Shown here: positions 4,588 through 6,649 of the stretch, piece by piece
How the letters are laid out: every line of letters begins with the position of its first letter
How positions within the stretch are numbered: position 1 is the stretch's first letter
Source: Bacteroidales bacterium
Lineage (GTDB): Bacteria; Bacteroidota; Bacteroidia; Bacteroidales; VadinHA17
Length of the DNA: 6,649 bases
Assembly (NCBI GenBank): GCA_003501665.1
Contig: DNOQ01000580.1
Coordinates: 1-6,649 of the forward strand
Direction of reading: 5' to 3'
Notes under the pieces: model-generated
The model's database searches: none
Told to the model about the DNA's origin: nothing
What the model saw: only the letters and a program-made list of their open reading frames with translations
Program-made: the position numbers and the translations under genes

Positions 4588-5843
4588 ACGAAACAATTTT
4601 ATATGCTCCACAGCTTGACTCGATTATCAAAAGGTTTGATACTAAGAATAATCCCATAACTCCTGAAATGTATCAGAAACTGTCAGATATTTATGATATA
4701 TTCAGCTTTATTAAACCCGGGAAGGAGGATGATATCCGCCATACCTGGCTGGAGGTGGAACGTGGTCCTGTTGAAGCTTTCGGCAGTTTTGAGGAATATA
4801 AAGAAGATGAAGAGGTTGAAACAATTGAAGAATTTGAGCAATTGTGGAAGGAATATTATCCTGAAGAAACAAAGTGGTATGAATTCGGGACATCAAGATA
4901 TCGTAGTGAAAGATACTTCTTTTTTGACGATAAACTTTTTGCCATAGTCAATGAAGAAGACCCTCCGTCTGATAATAATGTATATTATTCCGAAGATCTT
5001 AAAATATTCATTGACTGGCTTCACGAAAGAATAGCTTTTGAAATCAATAAACTCAGGGAAAATCCGCAGGAGTATAATGATAATATAAAAAGGAATCTGA
5101 GCTGGGGAAAGAGATATGGCAGGATCAGGAGAAAGGAATTATGGAATATACTTGGGGAAGAAGCTATCAGGATAGACTTAAATCTGGGAGAGGAGAAGAT
5201 ACAAATTCTAAGAGAGATTGTTGGTGAAATGCCAGGGACCAGCGAGACCGGTTTTAAGAATATGACAGCCAATGAGTTCTTCAGGATATGTGAATTTTGT
5301 TACGATGCAAACGATTACTTTATGGATCAAAAGACTGGTTTAAAGCCGCTTGAAAAATATCTTAAGATGTCTGACGGACGTGATGCAGGACTCAGAAATA
5401 TACCGGGAAATTCTCAGGAGGCGTTTTATAAATGGTACCATGGTGAGGCAGTTGTCGGGGCCCATCCCTGGGAGATCTGCCGGGGAGGGAATTCCACTCA
5501 TATCTCACTTTTTGTCTCGGAAACAGAAAATAAGTGGAAAATTACTCTGGCGGGTTCAAGTATCGGAAGAGTTGAAGAAACAGTCAGGATGGCTGTGGCA
5601 TTGCATGATAATAAAATACCTTTTGAGCTCCGTGACGCGGAAGAAATCCTGAATATGGTAACCGGTAACGATTTTATCGGGATTGTCCCGGATAATGTAT
5701 TCCCAAGATATTGCCACAATCTCTTTCCCCGGGAAGACAGGATAATTGATTTTATGAATCTCAATTTCTTTGATGAATTTATTCCGGAGATTATAAATAA
5801 AACCTACTGGTATCCCCTGGAAGAAATTGTGCCGGCAGATTGA
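4584..5843 (+). CDS. Unrecognised 419-residue acidic protein, co-transcribed with the HicB-like regulator
   Basis: I cannot place this protein in a named family. It starts at ATG 4584 inside an ATGA overlap with the HicB-like gene, so the two are translationally coupled. No signal peptide or membrane segment is visible, so it should be cytosolic. The N-terminal half is rich in Glu, Asp and aromatics (an EEYKEDEEVETIEEFEQLW stretch near 73-91). A middle region of charged helices (about 150-235) precedes a more conserved-looking C-terminal half with H294-P295-W296-E297, R300-G301-G302-N303-S304-T305-H306, then ITLAGSSIGRVEETVRMAVA and IGIVPDNVFPRYCHNLFP. The HPWE/RGGNSTH cluster, dense in His, Glu, Arg and Asn, could be an active or binding site, and I have a vague memory of a similar motif in uncharacterised Firmicutes proteins. 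In position it replaces the toxin of a HicB module. A toxin role is inference only; a metabolic or regulatory target protein is equally possible. Confidence 0.85.
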   Translation: MNETILYAPQLDSIIKRFDTKNNPITPEMYQKLSDIYDIFSFIKPGKEDDIRHTWLEVERGPVEAFGSFEEYKEDEEVETIEEFEQLWKEYYPEETKWYEFGTSRYRSERYFFFDDKLFAIVNEEDPPSDNNVYYSEDLKIFIDWLHERIAFEINKLRENPQEYNDNIKRNLSWGKRYGRIRRKELWNILGEEAIRIDLNLGEEKIQILREIVGEMPGTSETGFKNMTANEFFRICEFCYDANDYFMDQKTGLKPLEKYLKMSDGRDAGLRNIPGNSQEAFYKWYHGEAVVGAHPWEICRGGNSTHISLFVSETENKWKITLAGSSIGRVEETVRMAVALHDNKIPFELRDAEEILNMVTGNDFIGIVPDNVFPRYCHNLFPREDRIIDFMNLNFFDEFIPEIINKTYWYPLEEIVPAD

Positions 5844-5915
5844 TAAACCTGCTATCCTGAATAAGGATTAAGAAGATCTTTATCAGCCAGGGAAACACGG
5901 GTGCAACAATTTGAT

Positions 5916-5955
5916 TTACCATCAGTGATTTTTGACAAAAGGGTTGAATATATTT
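5916..5955 (+). promoter_or_regulatory. Upstream block shared with the MNT gene (copy 2)
   Basis: This is the partner of 3044-3083 (33 of 40 identical). The -33-type TTTG of copy 1 is kept here at 5931-5934, but the perfect -7 box that follows copy 1 is not; a one-mismatch TATTTCTG lies at 5951-5958 with a short 16-bp spacing. The rest of the 154-bp gap after the 419-residue gene holds no gene and no clear terminator; ATCCT-GAATA-AGGAT (about 5853-5867) is only a small hairpin. Confidence 0.55.
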
Positions 5956-5974
5956 CTGTAATGCACTATATTTA
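5944..5974 (+). promoter_or_regulatory. Candidate promoter of the AbiEi-like gene
   Basis: TTG at 5944-5946 and TATATTTA at 5967-5974 (7 of 8 to TAnnTTTG) are spaced by 20 bp. Transcription would start near 5980, leaving a short A-rich leader before ATG 5998. It partly overlaps the block shared with the MNT leader. Confidence 0.45.
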
Positions 5975-5997
5975 TTGCATAATAGAAACGAAATATT

Positions 5998-6612
5998 ATG
6001 CTTTTCATTGAATTCAGGAAAAAATTGTTTGATCTGGCTTGTTTCAATATAAACCAGATCTATGCCTGGGATCCTGATTTTAACAGAAATAATCTTGTCC
6101 GCTGGACAAAACAGGGACTTATTATACGCCTTAGACAAGGCTATTACACATTTCCGGAATATGGGAGTAAGTCTGATTATATCTGGTATTTTGCAAACCG
6201 CATTTACCGGCCTTCTTATATCAGTCTTCATACAGCTTTAGCCTTTTATGGAATGATCCCCGAGGCGGTCATACAAATCACCAGTGTTACATCTCTGAAG
6301 ACAGTTTCATTTTCAAATGCATTCGGAGAATATTCCTACTACTCTGTAAAAGAAGAATTGTTGTTCGGATATGAGCATAAACCTGTACAGGACAACCTGA
6401 CATTATTATTTGCCTTACCGGAAAAAGCAATACTTGATCTGTTATACCTGTATCCTTTCTATGACTCTGTACAGGAGCTGGAAGAATTAAGACTGGATGA
6501 AAGTTTTAGGGAAGAGGATCTTAACAGAGAGCTTTTAAAGGAATATTCTGTACGTTTTAAGAGCAAGGCTCTTGAAAGCCGGGTTAAGAAATTATTTAGC
6601 GTCTGTCCATAA
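5998..6612 (+). CDS. AbiEi-like antitoxin / transcriptional regulator
   Basis: This 204-residue protein is complete, from ATG 5998 to TAA 6610-6612. Residues 1-52 look like the winged-helix domain of AbiEi-type antitoxins: R35-W36-T37-K38-Q39-G40-L41-I42 followed by R44-L45-R46-Q47-G48-Y49-Y50, the usual 'L..G.I.RL.RG.Y' wing. The middle contains YISLHTALAFYGMIPEAV and TSVTSLKTVSF, both typical of the AbiEi C-terminal domain, then EKAILDLLYLYP, also a recurring motif. In AbiE systems this protein autorepresses its operon and neutralises AbiEii, a nucleotidyltransferase toxin. Only 37 bases follow and none opens a usable frame, so any AbiEii partner must start beyond the window. It has its own leader, related to that of the MNT gene, so it is probably a separate unit from the HicB-like operon. 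Confidence 0.85.
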   Translation: MLFIEFRKKLFDLACFNINQIYAWDPDFNRNNLVRWTKQGLIIRLRQGYYTFPEYGSKSDYIWYFANRIYRPSYISLHTALAFYGMIPEAVIQITSVTSLKTVSFSNAFGEYSYYSVKEELLFGYEHKPVQDNLTLLFALPEKAILDLLYLYPFYDSVQELEELRLDESFREEDLNRELLKEYSVRFKSKALESRVKKLFSVCP

Positions 6613-6649
6613 AGTAAGATGTTTCTAATTTAGTATTAATATCGAACAA

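Noticed and set aside
5021..5272. Minus-strand and alternate plus-strand frames within the 419-residue gene (4693-4947, 4711-4896, 5021-5272, 5350-5652, 5498-5764)
   Set aside because: All lie inside the long coupled plus-strand gene and show no family features of their own.
5791..6231. A 146-residue minus-strand frame opposite the AbiEi-like gene
   Set aside because: It overlaps two well-supported plus-strand genes, has no recognisable domain and no promoter, and is best seen as a shadow.
6613..6649. Start of an AbiEii toxin gene right after the AbiEi-like gene
   Set aside because: The only ATG (6620) reaches a stop after four sense codons, so any partner must begin beyond the window.

Overview
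The window looks like accessory chromosome of an uncultured Bacteroidota bacterium, probably Bacteroidales. The reasons are a Wzi-like outer-membrane barrel of the Bacteroidota type, several promoter candidates matching the Bacteroidota pattern (TTTG near -33, TAnnTTTG near -7), A-rich start regions without clear Shine-Dalgarno sites, and short-unit repeat tracts that I recall from environmental Bacteroidota genomes (from memory, not from a search).

Layout. (1) 1-92, minus: start of a truncated membrane protein. (2) 188-898: a 23S-IVP-like four-helix-bundle gene, with an 8-bp-unit repeat tract on its left and inverted copies of the same unit on its right, the right side duplicated as a 53-bp direct repeat. 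(3) 905-2668, minus: a Wzi-like capsule assembly barrel gene, interrupted near its N-terminal third by a second 8-bp-unit tract that carries one in-frame TGA. (4) 2746-2953 and 3890-3966: two arrays of one 52-bp repeat with a GC-rich hairpin core, flanking an MNT nucleotidyltransferase/HEPN pair (3143-3864) whose HEPN gene has one in-frame TAA. (5) 3974-4033: a third 8-bp-unit tract. (6) 4147-5843: a two-gene operon of a HicB-like/HTH regulator and an unrecognised 419-residue protein, with a near-ideal promoter overlapped by a perfect 20-bp palindrome. (7) 5998-6612: an AbiEi-like antitoxin gene whose partner would lie beyond the window.

From 3143 rightwards the genes read as a cluster of toxin-antitoxin or defence-like modules. 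Both two-gene units use the same ATGA start/stop overlap. The MNT/HEPN and AbiEi-like genes share a roughly 40-bp upstream block. The HicB-like/419-residue operon is the best candidate for an undescribed system: it has the layout of an autoregulated antitoxin-first module, but a large unknown protein takes the place of the small HicA toxin. Both broken genes are explained by single transitions to stop codons, so either sequencing error or real decay must be distinguished.
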